Positions 63,993 to 64,000 of a DNA stretch of 64,000 nucleotides are shown here, piece by piece (positions within the stretch are counted from its first letter, which is position 1; the number at the start of each line of letters is the position of its first letter). A program made the translations under genes and the position numbers. The notes beneath the pieces are model-generated. The model worked only from the letters and a program-made list of their open reading frames with translations. It made no database searches and was not told the DNA's origin. The stretch covers positions 1 through 64,000 of the forward strand of contig NZ_PZJP01000005.1 in NCBI RefSeq assembly GCF_003206645.1. Direction: 5' to 3'. This DNA is from Salinicola aestuarinus. GTDB lineage: Bacteria > Pseudomonadota > Gammaproteobacteria > Pseudomonadales > Halomonadaceae.

Positions 63993-64000
63993 GCGTGCCG
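63989..64000 (+). CDS. Start of the next gene in the MoxR operon (truncated)
   Basis: Only ATGAGCGTGCCG (MSVP) is inside the window. The ATG overlaps the DUF58 stop codon as ATGA. In comparable clusters the next gene encodes a short DUF4381 membrane protein or a VWA protein, but nothing here identifies it. Confidence 0.6.

Overview
The window looks like a chromosomal stretch from a halophilic gammaproteobacterium of the family Halomonadaceae (Halomonas / Salinicola / Kushneria type). The reasons are high G+C, an ectoine hydroxylase (ectD) standing apart from ectABC, and gammaproteobacterial blocks such as hisBHAF, mutY-yggX, selD-selU and thrB-DUF2782-polA. No species name can be fixed from the sequence alone. 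Most of it is compact housekeeping DNA. The accessory parts are a 16.8 kb adhesin-export operon and a sulfatase/MoxR cluster.

Layout. 1-10.5 kb: an SDR, hisC, an old-yellow-enzyme reductase, an NlpE-like lipoprotein, radA, the selenium operon selD-selU, an amidotransferase-like protein lacking its nucleophile, an alkyltransferase-like repair protein, a DUF416 protein and a DUF3298-type lipoprotein. 10.5-17.8 kb: the histidine operon hisBHAF, an AsmA-family protein, mutY and yggX. 17.8-24.5 kb: a Phe-Gln-Thr tRNA cluster, two coupled zinc-ribbon genes with a CsrA-site-like leader, an AI-2E family exporter, a decayed efflux outer-membrane fragment, a further tRNA-Thr, a gene desert with an IS66 relic, two small genes, and a strong non-coding RNA candidate with GGA-loop hairpins and a terminator. 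24.5-37 kb: ectD, a fumarylacetoacetase-family enzyme, PQQ glucose dehydrogenase, speA, thrB, DUF2782, polA and gnd.

37.2-54.0 kb (minus strand): five tightly spaced genes encode a 3580-residue surface protein (LEPR-XLL motif, DUF4347, DUF11-like and SdrD-like domains, nine VCBS repeats), a TolC-like lipoprotein, a periplasmic adaptor, a HlyD-like adaptor with a possible GAF-like N-terminus, and a PqqD-like / M50 metalloprotease / HlyD fusion. No ABC ATPase is encoded in the operon and the substrate shows no RTX repeats. This is the best candidate in the window for an incompletely described system: an export or processing machine for giant adhesins built around a membrane metalloprotease rather than a type I ABC exporter.

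54-64 kb: a lipoprotein, an AT-rich spacer, two outer-membrane transport proteins (one FadL-like), an acidic secreted protein, a formylglycine-type arylsulfatase, a periplasmic HAD phosphatase, and then MoxR, DUF58 and the first codons of the next gene. The last four are translationally coupled or nearly so. Two loci (the leader at 19.4 kb and the RNA at 24.0 kb) carry repeated GGA motifs in hairpin loops, which suggests a CsrA/RsmA network. Imperfect 16-bp tandem repeats recur in intergenic spacers.
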